Notes: generated from the sequence alone by a model not told the origin. A stretch of 64,000 nt of DNA from Vibrio taketomensis (GCF_009938165.1 NZ_AP019649.1:310001-374000), one strand, 5' to 3'. Positions 17,909-29,000 are shown, counted from the first letter of the stretch. Made by a program: numbers and translations.

Positions 17909-17940
17909 CTTATGTCATTTGATTGAGTTAGATGTCTCAG

Positions 17941-19296
17941 CTAGATGAGTAGCGTAGCTAGGCCTAAGAATACCGACAAACCGACAACATCGGTTACAGT
18001 GGTTAATGCCATACCACCGGCGAGCGCGGGATCGATATTCATTTTTTTCAAAATGATTGGAATGGTTACACCCGCGATACCTGCCACCAAAAGGTTGGTC
18101 ATCATGGCTGCAGAGATAATACCACCAAGCATCCAGTTACCTTTCCATGCGACAACGATGCCACCAATGATGAGCGCCCACATGACGCCATTAAGAAAAC
18201 CGATCGCAGCTTCTTTCATTAGTAGTTCACGTTTGTTGGCATCACCGATATGACCAAGAGCCAGGCCGCGAATAACTAGCGCGACAGTTTGGTTACCAGC
18301 AACCCCACCCATCGATGGCACAATGGTCATTAATACTGCTATCGCTGCCATTTGGTCTAAAGTGGCTTCAAACATGTTGGAGACCGAAGCAGCTGCTAAT
18401 GCAGCAAGCACGTTTGCACCTAGCCAGATACTGCGTTTGCGCGCTGATTTAACGACAGGGGCGAAGGTATCTTCGTCATCATCTAGACCGGCCATACTCA
18501 TCATTGAGTGTTCAGCGTCTTCACGAATAACATCAACCACGTCATCGATGGTGATACGACCAACAAGATGCTGGTTTTCATCAATGACCGGTGCTGACAC
18601 CCAGTTACGACGTTCAAATAGGCTGGCGACATCAGAGTCACTCATTGTGACTTCAATGGCATCATCAGCATCTTCCATAACATCGGCAACACGCACATCG
18701 GGTTGTGTCGTTAGCACTGTCATCAAAGATAACTCACCAATCAGGCGCTGTTCTTCATCGATAACATACAGTGCATCGGTTGCTTCAGGAAGTTCACCAC
18801 GCATACGCAAGTAGCGCAAAACGACATCGATATCGACGTCACCACGAATGGTGATTACGTCGGTGTTCATTAGACCACCGGCGGTGTCTTCTGCGTAGGA
18901 TAGCGCCGTTTCAACACGCAGACGCTCTTCCTCATCCATTTGAGAAAGAACTTCACGAGATACGTCGTCAGGTAGGCTTCGCAAAACATAGGCCACATCA
19001 TCGGTGTCCATGCCTTCGGTCGCTTCAGCCAGCATTTCAGGTGCCATACGTGACACCAGATCATCTTTTACATCCTCGCTTAACTCGTCGAGGATTTCAC
19101 CGTAATCTTCTGGATCCGTAAGTTGCCAAAGCACTTCACGGCTTTTACGTGGTGATGCCTCTAGTAGATGGGCGATATCTTCTGGTTCCATATCCTGCAG
19201 TTGGCGGCGGACATGGACGAAACGGCCATTTTCTAAAGCTTCGGTCACTTCTTGCAGGGCTTGGTGAGCTTGGTCGAATTCTATTTGCTCTGCCAT
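17941..19296 (-). CDS. mgtE: Magnesium transporter MgtE
   Basis: A 451-residue Mg2+ channel/transporter of the inner membrane. The N-terminal superhelical domain (about 1-130, with EPEDIAHLLE and LPDDVSREVLSQM) is followed by a tandem CBS pair (about 135-255, with AEDTAGGLMNTD and VGRITIDDVVDVI) that senses Mg2+. Five membrane helices follow (about 285-451), including the pore motif PSMGGVAGNQT and ALAGGMALTTVTDVVG. The length is typical of the family. The start has a strong Shine-Dalgarno (AGGGGGAA). It stands alone, converging on metH, with 194 bases separating it from ptsO. Confidence 0.96.
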   Translation of the reverse strand: MAEQIEFDQAHQALQEVTEALENGRFVHVRRQLQDMEPEDIAHLLEASPRKSREVLWQLTDPEDYGEILDELSEDVKDDLVSRMAPEMLAEATEGMDTDDVAYVLRSLPDDVSREVLSQMDEEERLRVETALSYAEDTAGGLMNTDVITIRGDVDIDVVLRYLRMRGELPEATDALYVIDEEQRLIGELSLMTVLTTQPDVRVADVMEDADDAIEVTMSDSDVASLFERRNWVSAPVIDENQHLVGRITIDDVVDVIREDAEHSMMSMAGLDDDEDTFAPVVKSARKRSIWLGANVLAALAAASVSNMFEATLDQMAAIAVLMTIVPSMGGVAGNQTVALVIRGLALGHIGDANKRELLMKEAAIGFLNGVMWALIIGGIVVAWKGNWMLGGIISAAMMTNLLVAGIAGVTIPIILKKMNIDPALAGGMALTTVTDVVGLSVFLGLATLLI

Positions 19297-19490
19297 TTAT
19301 TCCCCCTGACTCTATAGGCTTACAATGATTTGAATAGTAACTTAATTTTACTACTTGTTTAATAAGTTCGTGTGAAGAAAACCGACCGTTGTTGATTATT
19401 TGGTCAAGTTAGAGTGAATATTTTGAGGGTTTTAGATAGAAGTGTGACGATGGATTAATATAAGGTGATTAATCCATCAGACAATATGAG

Positions 19491-19769
19491 TTATTCATCC
19501 TCATCAAATTTGTGTTCAATAAGCTGACAAACCGCATCTAACGCGCTGGTGGCATCATTACCTTCAGCGAGAATAGTCACATGTTCTCCTTGAGCTGACT
19601 CCAGCATCAACAAACCCATGACACTATCGGCAGTCGCCATTTTTCCCTCATAATTTTGAATCGTGAGAATCGCCTCAAACGATTGGGCTAACTCGACCAA
19701 TTTACATGCGGCACGAGCATGTAGCCCCAAACGGTTTTGAATCAGAACAGTTTTGCTCTCAAGAGACAT
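19491..19769 (-). CDS. ptsO: Nitrogen-type PTS phosphocarrier NPr
   Basis: A 92-residue HPr-like protein. The phosphorylated histidine is His17 in RLGLHARA, and the serine-loop region lies at [12 protein letters not shown]. NPr passes phosphate from EI-Ntr to EIIA-Ntr (PtsN), which is encoded two genes upstream in the same leftward operon (rpoN-hpf-ptsN-rapZ-ptsO). The chain links nitrogen and potassium status to regulation and does not transport sugar. It lies two bases after rapZ and is the last gene of the block. Confidence 0.95.
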   Translation of the reverse strand: MSLESKTVLIQNRLGLHARAACKLVELAQSFEAILTIQNYEGKMATADSVMGLLMLESAQGEHVTILAEGNDATSALDAVCQLIEHKFDEDE

Positions 19770-19771
19770 GA

Positions 19772-20635
19772 TTAATCCTTTAAATTTTTCTCAAGCGAGG
19801 TGTGACGTATTTGCACTTGCTGACCGAGATCGGCAAAATACTGGCCAATTTGCTGAGTGAGGTACACTGAGCGATGTTTACCGCCAGTGCAGCCGATCGC
19901 CACGGTCAAATAACTACGATTATTTTTTTCTAATAGCGGCAACCAATGTTCGATGAACTTTTGTATTTGCAGCTTCAGTTCGACCACTTCTTTGTGGCTT
20001 TCAAGGAAAGCGCGAATCGGTGCATCGAGTCCGGTCAGTGGGCGTAAATCTGGCTCCCAATGTGGATTAGGTAAAAAACGCACATCAAAGACATAGTCGG
20101 CATCACTAGGAAGACCATATTTAAAGCCAAAGGATTGAAATACCATCACGAGTTGCTTGCGCTCTCGTCCTTCAACGCGTAAGCGAACACTCTCACTGAG
20201 TTCATGCAAGGATTGGTTACTACTATCAATAATCAGATCGGCATTTTCTTTAAGCGGAGAAAGAATCACTTTTTCTTTCTCGATCGCTTGTTCTAGAGAA
20301 GTGTTTTCAAGACTGAGTGACAGTGGATGAATCCGTCTGGTTTCACTATAGCGTTTGAGCAAGGTGTCCTTGTTGGCATCTAAAAATAGTACGCTGACAT
20401 CACGTTCTTGTTTTAGTTTGCTCAGAACATCAGAAACCAGCGATGGCTCTTGAGGTAAGTTGCGAATATCGATGCTAACCGCGACGTTTTGTTTGCTGTC
20501 TTGAATTGATCGAATAAACACATCCAGTAGATTTACAGGAAGGTTATCAACGCAGTAGTAACCTAGGTCTTCAAGTACGCGTAGGGCAACACTTTTACCA
20601 GCCCCAGACTGACCACTGACGACGATTAATCGCAT
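19772..20635 (-). CDS. rapZ: RNase adapter protein RapZ
   Basis: A 287-residue P-loop protein with Walker A GQSGAGKS (residues 8-15). The C-terminal domain has [10 protein letters not shown], a conserved part of the RNA-binding region. In enterobacteria RapZ presents the small RNA GlmZ to RNase E and so controls GlmS and amino-sugar supply for the envelope. Its place between ptsN and ptsO is conserved in proteobacteria. No glmY or glmZ gene was identified in this window. Confidence 0.95.
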   Translation of the reverse strand: MRLIVVSGQSGAGKSVALRVLEDLGYYCVDNLPVNLLDVFIRSIQDSKQNVAVSIDIRNLPQEPSLVSDVLSKLKQERDVSVLFLDANKDTLLKRYSETRRIHPLSLSLENTSLEQAIEKEKVILSPLKENADLIIDSSNQSLHELSESVRLRVEGRERKQLVMVFQSFGFKYGLPSDADYVFDVRFLPNPHWEPDLRPLTGLDAPIRAFLESHKEVVELKLQIQKFIEHWLPLLEKNNRSYLTVAIGCTGGKHRSVYLTQQIGQYFADLGQQVQIRHTSLEKNLKD

Positions 20636-20642
20636 TTTCTTA

Positions 20643-21089
20643 CTACCTATTGACCATAATGTCGTAGAGCTCTTGGTCTGATTCTGCTTTACGTAATTGT
20701 TTAAGAATTTGTTTGTCGTTAAGACGCTCTGCCATGCAAGAGAGTGTTTTTAGGTGCTCTTTACACTGTGCATCTGGCACCAGTAGAGCGAACAGGAGAT
20801 CGACAGGACGGTTATCGATGGCATCAAATTCAATTGGGCTTTCACATTGCATCAAAACCGCGATGGCTTTGTCGCTAGACTGCATACGAGCATGGGGAAT
20901 GGCAATCCCATTTCCAATGCCAGTACTGCCCATTTTTTCTCGGCTAAGCATACATTCAAATAGCTCAGTAGAGTTTTGACCAGTGTGCTCGGCAACGATT
21001 TCACTAATCATTTCCAGAGCTCGTTTTTTACTAGTACATTGGACTGCACTTTTGGTGCAGTCCAATGTAAGGATTTCGCTAAGTTGCAT
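20643..21089 (-). CDS. ptsN: Nitrogen-type PTS EIIA protein
   Basis: A 148-residue PTS EIIA type-2 (fructose/mannitol) domain with the phosphorylated His66 in GIAIPHARM. It receives phosphate from NPr and, in related bacteria, regulates potassium transport and other targets according to its phosphorylation state. It is three bases from hpf and seven from rapZ in the same operon. Confidence 0.95.
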   Translation of the reverse strand: MQLSEILTLDCTKSAVQCTSKKRALEMISEIVAEHTGQNSTELFECMLSREKMGSTGIGNGIAIPHARMQSSDKAIAVLMQCESPIEFDAIDNRPVDLLFALLVPDAQCKEHLKTLSCMAERLNDKQILKQLRKAESDQELYDIMVNR

Positions 21090-21091
21090 AG

Positions 21092-21379
21092 TTAATGACT
21101 GTTAAGTTTTTCTTTGTGCTTATTCAGCTGTCTAACCAGTTTGTCGGTTAGAGAGTCGATAGCGGCATACATGTTTTCATCGTCTGATGAAGCATGTATT
21201 TCTGCTTGGTTGACGTGAAGGGTAGCTTCTGCGATCTGACGAAGTTTTTCAACTTTTAGTACGACATTAATGCTATTTATATGGTCAAAGAAACGCTCCA
21301 ATTTTTGGAATTTTTCGTTAACGTAGTCTTGCATTGAATCGGTTAGATCAACGTGATGGCCATTAATATTGATTTGCAT
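21092..21379 (-). CDS. hpf: Ribosome hibernation promoting factor, short form
   Basis: A 95-residue protein of the S30Ae/YfiA family. The fold is recognisable from the N-terminal QININGHHVDLTDSMQDYV and the basic C-terminal helix. It lacks the C-terminal dimerisation domain of long HPF, so it is the gammaproteobacterial form that works with RMF to make inactive 100S ribosomes in stationary phase. It follows rpoN by 24 bases, a conserved neighbour. Confidence 0.95.
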   Translation of the reverse strand: MQININGHHVDLTDSMQDYVNEKFQKLERFFDHINSINVVLKVEKLRQIAEATLHVNQAEIHASSDDENMYAAIDSLTDKLVRQLNKHKEKLNSH

Positions 21380-21403
21380 AGACTTTCCTTCTCGGTTGCT
21401 GCC

Positions 21404-22864
21404 TTAAAGTAGGCGTTTACGCTGACTCGAAGGGGCAATGCCCAAAGATTCACGGTATTTAGCGATCGTTCGTCTAGCGACCTGAATCCCTTGGTCAGCG
21501 AGTAGAGCTGCAATCTTGCTGTCACTCAGTGGTTTTGCAGTATTTTCTGCAGCCACGAGCTTTTTAATTAAGGCGCGAATTGCAGTCGATGAACATTCTC
21601 CTCCATTGTCAGTGCTTACATGACTAGAGAAGAAGTACTTCAATTCAAAGATACCTCTTGGTGTGTGCATATACTTTTGTGTGGTCACGCGTGAAATGGT
21701 CGATTCATGCATATCCACATCGAGCGCAACATCATTGAGTACCATCGGCTTCATTGCCTCTTCACCATACTCAAAGAAATCTCGTTGATGTTCAACAATA
21801 CATTTGGCTACTTTGAGCAGTGTCTCGTTTCTACTCTCTAAGCTTTTGATCAGCCATTTGGCTTCTTGCAAATTAGTGCGAATGTATTGGCTATCTGCAC
21901 TGTTGCCTTTGCCCAGTGCCGCGTAGTGTTGATTAACCTTTAAACGCGGTATCGAATCAGGGTTGATGGTCACCATCCATTTACCGTGATCTTTAAATAC
22001 AGACACATCCGGAACCACATATTCCGCATGCTCGGTCGATATGCGACTGCCTGGGCGAGGGTCTAATTGTTGAATCAGCTTTAACACTTCACGCAGGTCT
22101 GTTTCTTTAAGCTTAGTGTCTTTAATGATTAGTTTGTAATCACGATTGCCTAATTGATCAATATGATCGGTCAGGATTAACTTAGCTTCGTTGAGCCATG
22201 GCGTGTCTTCAGGATAGGTTGCAAGTTGTAACAGTAAGCAGTCTTGTAAGTTAATCGAAGCAACACCAAGCGGGTCAAATTGCTGAATACGTTTGCGTAC
22301 CGCCTCGATTTCATCCAGCTCAATCTCTTCGTTGTCAAAGCTTTCAAGAATCTCGGTGAGTGAAAGTGTGAGGTAACCGTAGTCATCCATAGCATCGATA
22401 ATTGCCATCGCAATGGTACGGTCAGTTTCACTGAAAGGTGTCAGATCAAGCTGCCAAGTTAGATAGTCATGCAGTGATTCAGTGGTTTCACCCTGATATA
22501 CCGGCATATCATCATCAAGTGCGATACCAGTGCTACCAGTATTGGCACTGTAGACATCATCCCAAGTTGTGTCGATTTCAAGCTCAGAGCTGATTTCTGA
22601 CTTTTCAATCAGATCTGAGCTGTCAGGCAATTCAATTTCTGCGTTATCGAGTTGTGTCTCTTTGTCCTCATTATTAATTCGCTCTTCGCTGGTGGACGGT
22701 TCTTCGTGGCCTTCTTCAACTTCGAGCAGTGGGTTTGAATCCAATGCGTCTTGAATTTCTTGTTGAAGATCCAACGTTGACAGTTGCAACAAACGAATGG
22801 CTTGCTGCAATTGTGGCGTCATCGCCAACTGTTGTCCTAGCTTGAGTTGTAATGAGGGTTTCAT
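21404..22864 (-). CDS. rpoN: RNA polymerase sigma-54 factor
   Basis: A 486-residue sigma-54. Region I is the Gln/Leu-rich start ([19 protein letters not shown]). Region II is very acidic (about 45-110). Region III holds the core-binding and DNA-binding parts. The RpoN box [10 protein letters not shown], which reads the -24 element, is at residues 463-472. In vibrios it directs flagellar, nitrogen, quorum-sensing and type VI genes. It lies between the lpt genes and hpf in a conserved block and starts 41 bases after lptB. Confidence 0.97.
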   Translation of the reverse strand: MKPSLQLKLGQQLAMTPQLQQAIRLLQLSTLDLQQEIQDALDSNPLLEVEEGHEEPSTSEERINNEDKETQLDNAEIELPDSSDLIEKSEISSELEIDTTWDDVYSANTGSTGIALDDDMPVYQGETTESLHDYLTWQLDLTPFSETDRTIAMAIIDAMDDYGYLTLSLTEILESFDNEEIELDEIEAVRKRIQQFDPLGVASINLQDCLLLQLATYPEDTPWLNEAKLILTDHIDQLGNRDYKLIIKDTKLKETDLREVLKLIQQLDPRPGSRISTEHAEYVVPDVSVFKDHGKWMVTINPDSIPRLKVNQHYAALGKGNSADSQYIRTNLQEAKWLIKSLESRNETLLKVAKCIVEHQRDFFEYGEEAMKPMVLNDVALDVDMHESTISRVTTQKYMHTPRGIFELKYFFSSHVSTDNGGECSSTAIRALIKKLVAAENTAKPLSDSKIAALLADQGIQVARRTIAKYRESLGIAPSSQRKRLL

Positions 22865-22905
22865 GCAGTAATTTTGCCTTATAAAGTTCTAAAGACTTTT
22901 ATTAA

Positions 22906-23631
22906 TCATAGACGGAATTGTTCGCCGAGATAAACTTGCTTAACTTGCTCGTTGTTTAGCACGTCTTCTGGAGAGCCTTCTGCGATCAAATGTCCTTGGC
23001 TTACGATGTAGGCTTTTTCACAAACGTCCAATGTTTCTCGAACGTTATGGTCAGTAATCAAAACCCCAAGACCACGATCACGCAAGTGCTCGATGATCTT
23101 CTTGATGTCGATAACCGAAATTGGGTCAACACCTGCAAATGGTTCATCAAGTAGGATGAACTGTGGGTTTGCTGCCAAAGCGCGTGCAATCTCAACACGG
23201 CGACGTTCACCACCCGATAGTGCCATACCTGCACTTTCGCGAATGTGCTGAATGTGGAATTCCTCTAACAAATCTTCCAATTTGTCCTGGCGTTCTTCAC
23301 GTGTCAGTTCTTCACGAGTTTCTAGTACCGCCATGATGTTGTCTTGAACGGACAACTTACGGAAGATCGAGGCTTCTTGAGGTAAGTAACCTATACCCAT
23401 GCGCGAGCGGCTGTGCATTGGCAAGATACTGATATCTTGACCATCGATGCTAATGGTACCTTCGTCACGAGCGACCAGGCCAACAATCATGTAAAACGAG
23501 GTGGTTTTACCTGCGCCATTAGGACCTAGCAGCCCCACGATTTGGCCTGACTCAACGGTTAAACTAACGTCTGAAACGACTTTTCTATTTTTATAGCTTT
23601 TAGCTAGATGTTCTGCTTTTAAAATCGCCAT
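22906..23631 (-). CDS. lptB: LPS export ABC transporter ATP-binding protein
   Basis: A 241-residue ABC ATPase with Walker A GPNGAGKT (36-43), signature LSGGE (138-142) and Walker B FILLDE (158-163). With LptF, LptG and LptC it extracts LPS from the inner membrane and drives it along the Lpt bridge. The gene follows lptA by two bases. LptFG are not in this window, as is usual. Confidence 0.97.
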   Translation of the reverse strand: MAILKAEHLAKSYKNRKVVSDVSLTVESGQIVGLLGPNGAGKTTSFYMIVGLVARDEGTISIDGQDISILPMHSRSRMGIGYLPQEASIFRKLSVQDNIMAVLETREELTREERQDKLEDLLEEFHIQHIRESAGMALSGGERRRVEIARALAANPQFILLDEPFAGVDPISVIDIKKIIEHLRDRGLGVLITDHNVRETLDVCEKAYIVSQGHLIAEGSPEDVLNNEQVKQVYLGEQFRL

Positions 23632-23633
23632 AA

Positions 23634-24131
23634 TTATTCTTGTACTGCTTGTGGCTGAAGTACTGTCGACACGCGATCGCCTTTCTGTTTGCCATCAGCA
23701 ATCAGTTTTTGTGAAGAGATATGATAGCGAATGTGATTACCTCGAATTTCACTATCATCCTGCGCCAATATTGCTTTGTCGATCATGGTTAACTGATCTT
23801 TATTGACGTCGTAGTATAGTTCTTTTGCTTCACCGTGAAGGGTTTTGCCATCATCGGTAAGTTGAGAGAAGGTGGCGACATCTCCAAAACCTTCAATCTG
23901 CTTGATCGAACCATCATTTGGGTCGCGTGTTACTACGATCTTGTCAGCATTAATGTTGATACTGCCTTGTTTGAGTTTCACGTCACCTAAAAAAGTAACT
24001 TTATTGCTCTGCATATCAAGCTGTTGGCTGTCAGAATCAATGTACACTGGCTGTTCGCGGTCTGTAGACAGCGCTAATGCTTGCGCAGAGGCAAACAAAC
24101 AGACTATTAAACTAAGGTGTGAAAGTTTCAT
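23634..24131 (-). CDS. lptA: LPS transport periplasmic protein LptA
   Basis: A 165-residue periplasmic protein forming the bridge that carries LPS across the periplasm. I start it at the ATG at 24131, which has AAGG upstream and gives a clean signal peptide ([20 protein letters not shown]). The longer frame to 24176 would put extra polar residues before the signal. The OstA/LptA jellyroll is seen in the repeats around [20 protein letters not shown] and [10 protein letters not shown]. It overlaps the end of lptC by 20 bases, indicating coupled translation. Confidence 0.94.
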   Translation of the reverse strand: MKLSHLSLIVCLFASAQALALSTDREQPVYIDSDSQQLDMQSNKVTFLGDVKLKQGSININADKIVVTRDPNDGSIKQIEGFGDVATFSQLTDDGKTLHGEAKELYYDVNKDQLTMIDKAILAQDDSEIRGNHIRYHISSQKLIADGKQKGDRVSTVLQPQAVQE

Positions 24132-24675
24132 ATCGACCTTGTACATGTTTGTATAGTGTGGCGGTATTCTCAGCAAAATTACCTTTCATTGCTGCACCGA
24201 CGGTTTCAAACTGAGGACCCACCAAAGTAACTTGGTTATCTGCCCAAAAATCTCGATTATCTAACTGAATACTAAGAGTGTCAGTTGATAATGTATCAAA
24301 TCCAGAGTCAGGTAATAAATTTTTACCCAATACATCAGTTTCTAACACCAAAACATGATCTTTGGTAAGTACGCCACGTTTTGACGTGATTTCCCATTCT
24401 TGAATTTTTCCGTCTTGATACACTTTTAGAACCGGACTTTCAAAAATGGTTTCACCGTTGCTTGCGTAATTATCAAGACGTACGGAAGTAATCACATAGC
24501 TGCGAACACCTTGTTCGTTGTATGAGGTGTTGACTAATTGACTACCAGAAAACATCGGTAGTTCAACATTGGGTTCAAGTTGAATGTCATAGCTTTTCTG
24601 ATCGCGCATTAAGTAATAGCTGGATACAGCAATCACCACAATCAGAATCGAATAACCGATTCGAGCGAGGCTCAT
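24112..24675 (-). CDS. lptC: LPS export protein LptC
   Basis: A 187-residue bitopic inner-membrane protein: one N-terminal helix (about 7-24) followed by a periplasmic jellyroll. LptC joins the LptBFG transporter to LptA. It overlaps kdsC by four bases at its start and lptA at its end, within the kdsD-kdsC-lptC-lptA-lptB run that links Kdo synthesis to LPS export. Confidence 0.94.
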   Translation of the reverse strand: MSLARIGYSILIVVIAVSSYYLMRDQKSYDIQLEPNVELPMFSGSQLVNTSYNEQGVRSYVITSVRLDNYASNGETIFESPVLKVYQDGKIQEWEITSKRGVLTKDHVLVLETDVLGKNLLPDSGFDTLSTDTLSIQLDNRDFWADNQVTLVGPQFETVGAAMKGNFAENTATLYKHVQGRYETFTP

Positions 24676-25226
24676 ATACTTAGACCTTTGTGCACATCAA
24701 GTTCATCTCGGGCTTGAAGTATTAAATCACAGACTTCACGAACAGCCCCATGACCGCCACGAATTGTGGTGACATAGTTTGCTCGTTGTGCCAATAACGG
24801 ATGCCCATCAGCGACACAGACTTTAAGGGCAACTTTTTCCATGACTGGCCAATCAATTAGATCATCACCAATATAACCGGTGTGCTCAGCGGCAATATCA
24901 AGTTTTTGGCATATATCATGGTAGGCTTTAACTTTATCATCTTGGCCTTGATAAATCAGAGATATGCCCAACGCACGCATTCTGTTTTCAACAATTTGCG
25001 AACGGCGACCGGTGATAATAGCGATTTCAACACCCGCGTTCATGAGTGATTTTACACCATAACCATCACGAGTATGGAATGTCTTAAGTTCTTCACCGTT
25101 GTTGCCCATGTAGATTAACCCATCAGAAAACACGCCATCAACGTCACAAATCAATAGTTTGATTTGTTTTGCGATGTTAATAATCTGAGGATCTACCGGA
25201 CCATAAAGTGTCGTAACTTGACTCAT
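24672..25226 (-). CDS. kdsC: 3-deoxy-D-manno-octulosonate 8-phosphate phosphatase
   Basis: A 184-residue HAD phosphatase without a cap domain, typical of KdsC. The nucleophile and general acid are Asp28 and Asp30 in CDVDG. The second and third HAD motifs are visible in TGRRS and GYIGDDLIDWPVM. It hydrolyses Kdo-8-phosphate to Kdo, the inner-core sugar of LPS. It follows kdsD by two bases. Confidence 0.95.
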   Translation of the reverse strand: MSQVTTLYGPVDPQIINIAKQIKLLICDVDGVFSDGLIYMGNNGEELKTFHTRDGYGVKSLMNAGVEIAIITGRRSQIVENRMRALGISLIYQGQDDKVKAYHDICQKLDIAAEHTGYIGDDLIDWPVMEKVALKVCVADGHPLLAQRANYVTTIRGGHGAVREVCDLILQARDELDVHKGLSI

Positions 25227-25228
25227 AC

Positions 25229-26194
25229 TTACATCACTCCCGCTTTAAGCAGATCGTGCATATTCAACGCGCCGACTACTTGGTTGTCTTGGCAAAGCAG
25301 TAGTCCATTAATGCTTTTCTCTTGCATTAAGTTTACTCCCTCTGCTGCTAGCATGTTAGGGTCAGCAACCGTTGGATTTTTTGTCATCACATCACCAATG
25401 ACTGTGGTGTGAATATCGATACGTTTATCAAGAATTCGGCGTAGGTCACCGTCGGTAAAAATACCTTGGAGCTGTTGGTCTTTATCAACCACAGCCGTCA
25501 TTCCCAAACCTTTTTCGCTAATCACTAGAAGCGCGTCACGAATCAATGTTTCAGGAGATACTAGCGGCAGTTTATCACCCGTGTGCATTATATCTTCGAG
25601 TTTAAGCAGGAGTTTACGTCCTAGTGCGCCACCTGGGTGTGAAAGTGCGAAGTCTTCCGCGGTAAAACCACGCGCTTGCATTAGCGTCATTGCGAGCGCA
25701 TCGCCCATAACGAGCGTTGCTGTCGTGCTTGACGTTGGTGCCAGTTGAATTGGGCATGCTTCTTTCGGCACGGTAATTTGTAGATGAACGTCAGCAAGTT
25801 TTGCCATATTCGATAATGGCTTACCCGTCATACTAATGATGGTAATTTTCAGACGTTTCAATACTGGGAATAGGGCTAAAATTTCGTGAGCTTCACCTGA
25901 GTTTGAAATCGCAAGCACAATATCACCCTGCTCAATCATACCAAGATCACCGTGCGCCGCTTCACCGGGGTGAACAAAAAACGCCGAGGTGCCGGTACTG
26001 GCGAGAGTTGCTGCGATTTTGTTGCCAATATGGCCTGATTTACCCATACCCATAACGACAACCTTGCCATTTTTGTTGGCTAAGATCGTTTCACAAGCTT
26101 TTGCAAAGTTGTCATCGAAATATTGGTCTAGTTGCTGCAATGCCTCAATTTCAGTGTTAAGAACGTCTAGTGCAGCTTTACGGTAGTCAAACAT
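25229..26194 (-). CDS. kdsD: Arabinose-5-phosphate isomerase
   Basis: A 321-residue protein with an N-terminal SIS sugar-isomerase domain (about 40-175, with GMGKSGHIGNKIAATLASTG and SNSGE) and two CBS domains (about 205-321). It converts ribulose-5-phosphate to arabinose-5-phosphate, the first committed step of Kdo synthesis. It is followed at once by kdsC and preceded by yrbG (17 bases). Confidence 0.95.
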   Translation of the reverse strand: MFDYRKAALDVLNTEIEALQQLDQYFDDNFAKACETILANKNGKVVVMGMGKSGHIGNKIAATLASTGTSAFFVHPGEAAHGDLGMIEQGDIVLAISNSGEAHEILALFPVLKRLKITIISMTGKPLSNMAKLADVHLQITVPKEACPIQLAPTSSTTATLVMGDALAMTLMQARGFTAEDFALSHPGGALGRKLLLKLEDIMHTGDKLPLVSPETLIRDALLVISEKGLGMTAVVDKDQQLQGIFTDGDLRRILDKRIDIHTTVIGDVMTKNPTVADPNMLAAEGVNLMQEKSINGLLLCQDNQVVGALNMHDLLKAGVM

Positions 26195-26211
26195 ACAATT
26201 CCTTGCCTTTA

Positions 26212-27180
26212 TTAAGCGGCCATATTAGCGATTAAATAAGCTTGGTAGGCGATAAAGACGATACACAAAAATCCACCTTCAAAGCGATTGATGCGGCGAG
26301 ATTTACCAAGTGCCATTACAACCAGTAATAGCGATACACCTAACATGACCCAAAAATCACGACCCATCGCTAACTCACTTAGCATCGAAGGGTTTAGAAT
26401 GCCTGGAAGGCCCATGACCGCCAGAATATTAAATACGTTTGAGCCGATGATATTGCCTACAGCCATATCATCTTCGCCTTTCATTACCCCCGCAACCGAT
26501 GCCGCCAGTTCAGGTAAGCTGGTACCTACAGCAATGATAGTCAGACCGATAACTAAATCGCTCATGCCAAAGTATTGAGCGATGATAACGGAATTGTTGA
26601 CTAACATGTCAGCAGAAAGAGGCAATACAATCAGGCCAACTACGACCCAGAAAGCGGCCTTATAGTTACTTACGCCCTCAGGAACTTCAGCTTCCTGCTC
26701 ATCAATAAGAACGTCACCGTTTTGTTTTTCTTTGCGGCTGATGCGGAGCATCGCCAAGATAAAAATAGCGAAAAGGCCCAGTAACAATAGACCTTCAATA
26801 AAGCCTAGGTAGTTATCCCATAAAATAATGCCGGAGATAACGGTTACCGCTATCATTAAAGGTAATTCACGACGGATAACCGCAGAACTAATAGATAGTG
26901 GTTTGATTAATGCGGTAATGCCCAAAATCAAGGCGATATTGGCAATGTTAGAACCGAGAACGTTACCCACCGCAGTATCAGTTTTTCCCTCTAGCGCAGC
27001 GGTCGCAGATACCATCATTTCTGGTGCTGATGAACCCATCGCGAGGATAGTCATACCGATAACAAGTGGAGAGATACCAAAGTTTCTGGCCAGAGCAGCT
27101 GAACCATAAACTAATCGGTCCGCACTCCAAACTAAAAACACCAGACCGACAACAAGAAGTGCAACGGCATTGAGTAACAT
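26212..27180 (-). CDS. yrbG: Calcium/sodium antiporter (CaCA family)
   Basis: A 322-residue inner-membrane exchanger with two inverted repeats, each holding the alpha-repeat signature. The first has GMTILAMGSSAPEMMVS with VGNVLGSNIANIALILG. The second has GLTIIAVGTSLPELAAS with VGNIIGSNVFNILAVMG. About ten hydrophobic segments are present. The ion preference (Ca2+/Na+ or other) cannot be shown from sequence. It heads the kds-lpt block in the same order as in E. coli (yrbG-kdsD-kdsC-lptC-lptA-lptB). Confidence 0.93.
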   Translation of the reverse strand: MLLNAVALLVVGLVFLVWSADRLVYGSAALARNFGISPLVIGMTILAMGSSAPEMMVSATAALEGKTDTAVGNVLGSNIANIALILGITALIKPLSISSAVIRRELPLMIAVTVISGIILWDNYLGFIEGLLLLGLFAIFILAMLRISRKEKQNGDVLIDEQEAEVPEGVSNYKAAFWVVVGLIVLPLSADMLVNNSVIIAQYFGMSDLVIGLTIIAVGTSLPELAASVAGVMKGEDDMAVGNIIGSNVFNILAVMGLPGILNPSMLSELAMGRDFWVMLGVSLLLVVMALGKSRRINRFEGGFLCIVFIAYQAYLIANMAA

Positions 27181-27411
27181 TATTCCCCACTTATCTACAA
27201 ACTGAACAATTTAACCGCCAATTTTGACTTGTTGAGGTATAAAAGGGAAGCTGAAGATTAAATTATTTGTGGTGAATGATTTATTTCAATTTAAAGCGAG
27301 GATTGGATCATTACAACAAGGTGCTTCACATTTAATTGAACAGTGCTTTTAATTCGAGGGCGATCTGCTTATGATTGCCTATTCAACAAGGATTCTGACG
27401 ACGAGTACCGC

Positions 27412-28209
27412 ATGTCATCAAGTGATTTGGTTACAGTATCGAATATGACTTTTTCCCGTGGGAAGCGAGTGATATTTGATGATGTAAACCTCCATGTACC
27501 CAAAGGTAAAATAACCGCCATTATGGGGCCTTCAGGAATTGGTAAAACAACGTTATTGCGCCTTATTGGAGGTCAATTGGCCCCAGACAGTGGTGAAGTG
27601 TTGTTTGATGGTCTCAATATTCCCGCATTAAGTCGACGTAAGCTCTATCAAGTAAGAAAAAAGATGAGCATGTTGTTTCAATCTGGTGCGCTTTTTACCG
27701 ATCTTACCGTGTTCGACAATGTTGCCTTTCCTTTACGTGAACACACCCAATTGGACGAAGAACTGATCCGCACCTTGGTTTTACTGAAACTGGAGGCGGT
27801 TGGTTTGCGTGGCGCAGCTCAATTGATGCCAAATGAGCTTTCTGGTGGTATGGCTCGACGTGCTGCTTTGGCTCGTGCTATTGCGCTTGACCCTGAGCTT
27901 ATCATGTACGACGAACCTTTCGTCGGTCAGGACCCTATTACCATGGGCGTGCTGGTGGAGCTTATTCGTAATCTTAATCAAGCCTTAGGGGTGACATCAG
28001 TAGTCGTTTCTCACGATGTACCAGAAGTGATGAGCATTGCCGACTGGGTATATATCCTAGCGAATGGCAAAATTATCGCCAGTGGTACACCACAAGAACT
28101 GTATGCGAATGATGATCCACAAGTGCAGCAATTCCTCAAAGGAGATGCTGATGGCCCAGTGCCGTTCCGTTTCCCTGCCAAACCTATCGCCGAGGATCTG
28201 TTTGAATGA
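27412..28209 (+). CDS. mlaF: Phospholipid transport ABC ATPase MlaF
   Basis: A 265-residue ABC ATPase with Walker A GPSGIGKT (39-46), signature [17 protein letters not shown] and Walker [14 protein letters not shown]. Mla moves phospholipids between inner and outer membranes and keeps the outer leaflet free of them. I place the start at ATG 27412, which matches the length of E. coli MlaF. The open frame extends to 27343 but adds 23 residues with no family match. The stop overlaps the mlaE start by four bases. It is divergent from yrbG. Confidence 0.94.
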   Translation: MSSSDLVTVSNMTFSRGKRVIFDDVNLHVPKGKITAIMGPSGIGKTTLLRLIGGQLAPDSGEVLFDGLNIPALSRRKLYQVRKKMSMLFQSGALFTDLTVFDNVAFPLREHTQLDEELIRTLVLLKLEAVGLRGAAQLMPNELSGGMARRAALARAIALDPELIMYDEPFVGQDPITMGVLVELIRNLNQALGVTSVVVSHDVPEVMSIADWVYILANGKIIASGTPQELYANDDPQVQQFLKGDADGPVPFRFPAKPIAEDLFE

Positions 28210-28997
28210 TTTCCGTAATCACTGATTTTATCGCATTGGTTGGCCGCCGCTTTATGCGCATATGCGAGGTTTTTGGTCGCGCCAGTTTAATGTTGTTTGG
28301 CGCTTTAGCTTCTCGTCCGCAACCTATTAAAAACGCGCCGTTGTTGATTAAGCAACTCTACAGTGTTGGTGTGCAGTCACTGTTGATCATTGTCCTTTCT
28401 GGCCTGTTTATCGGTATGGTATTGAGCCTACAAGGGTATGTCATATTGGTTGATTTCGGTGCAGAAGGGGCATTAGGCCAAATGGTCGCTCTGTCACTCT
28501 TGCGTGAATTAGGACCGGTTGTCACGGCGTTGCTGTTTGCGGGTCGCGCAGGCTCCGCATTAACGGCTGAAATTGGTTTGATGAAAGCGACTGAGCAACT
28601 CTCCTCGATGGAGATGATGGCTGTTGACCCGCTTAAACGTGTCATTGCCCCGCGTTTTTGGGCTGGTGTGCTATCAATGCCAATGTTGGCGATGATTTTT
28701 ATGGCCGTTGGTATTTGGGGTGGTCAATTGGTTGGTGTTGACTGGAAGGGAATTGACCATGGCAGTTTCTGGTCAACCATGCAGGCTTCTGTCGACCTAG
28801 GCCAAGATATCGGCAACAGTTTTATTAAAAGTTTGGTTTTCGCGATCACTGTAACTTGGATTGCGCTCTTTAATGGATACGATGCGATTCCTACTTCGGA
28901 AGGCATCAGCCGTGCAACGACTCGCACGGTAGTACACTCTTCTTTGGCAGTACTTGGGCTAGACTTCGTACTGACCGCATTGATGTTTGGGAACTAA
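28206..28997 (+). CDS. mlaE: Phospholipid transport permease MlaE
   Basis: A 263-residue inner-membrane permease of the MlaE/YrbE family, with hydrophobic segments around 50-75, 95-120, 150-180, 200-220 and 240-260. The conserved [31 protein letters not shown] stretch (about residues 98-128) is the coupling region for MlaF. It overlaps mlaF (ATGA) and is followed by mlaD after three bases. Confidence 0.94.
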   Translation: MISVITDFIALVGRRFMRICEVFGRASLMLFGALASRPQPIKNAPLLIKQLYSVGVQSLLIIVLSGLFIGMVLSLQGYVILVDFGAEGALGQMVALSLLRELGPVVTALLFAGRAGSALTAEIGLMKATEQLSSMEMMAVDPLKRVIAPRFWAGVLSMPMLAMIFMAVGIWGGQLVGVDWKGIDHGSFWSTMQASVDLGQDIGNSFIKSLVFAITVTWIALFNGYDAIPTSEGISRATTRTVVHSSLAVLGLDFVLTALMFGN

Positions 28998-29000
28998 AAA

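Noticed and set aside
18323..18814. 163-codon plus-strand open frame opposite mgtE
   Set aside because: It is antisense to mgtE, which matches its family along its full length. It has no ribosome site.
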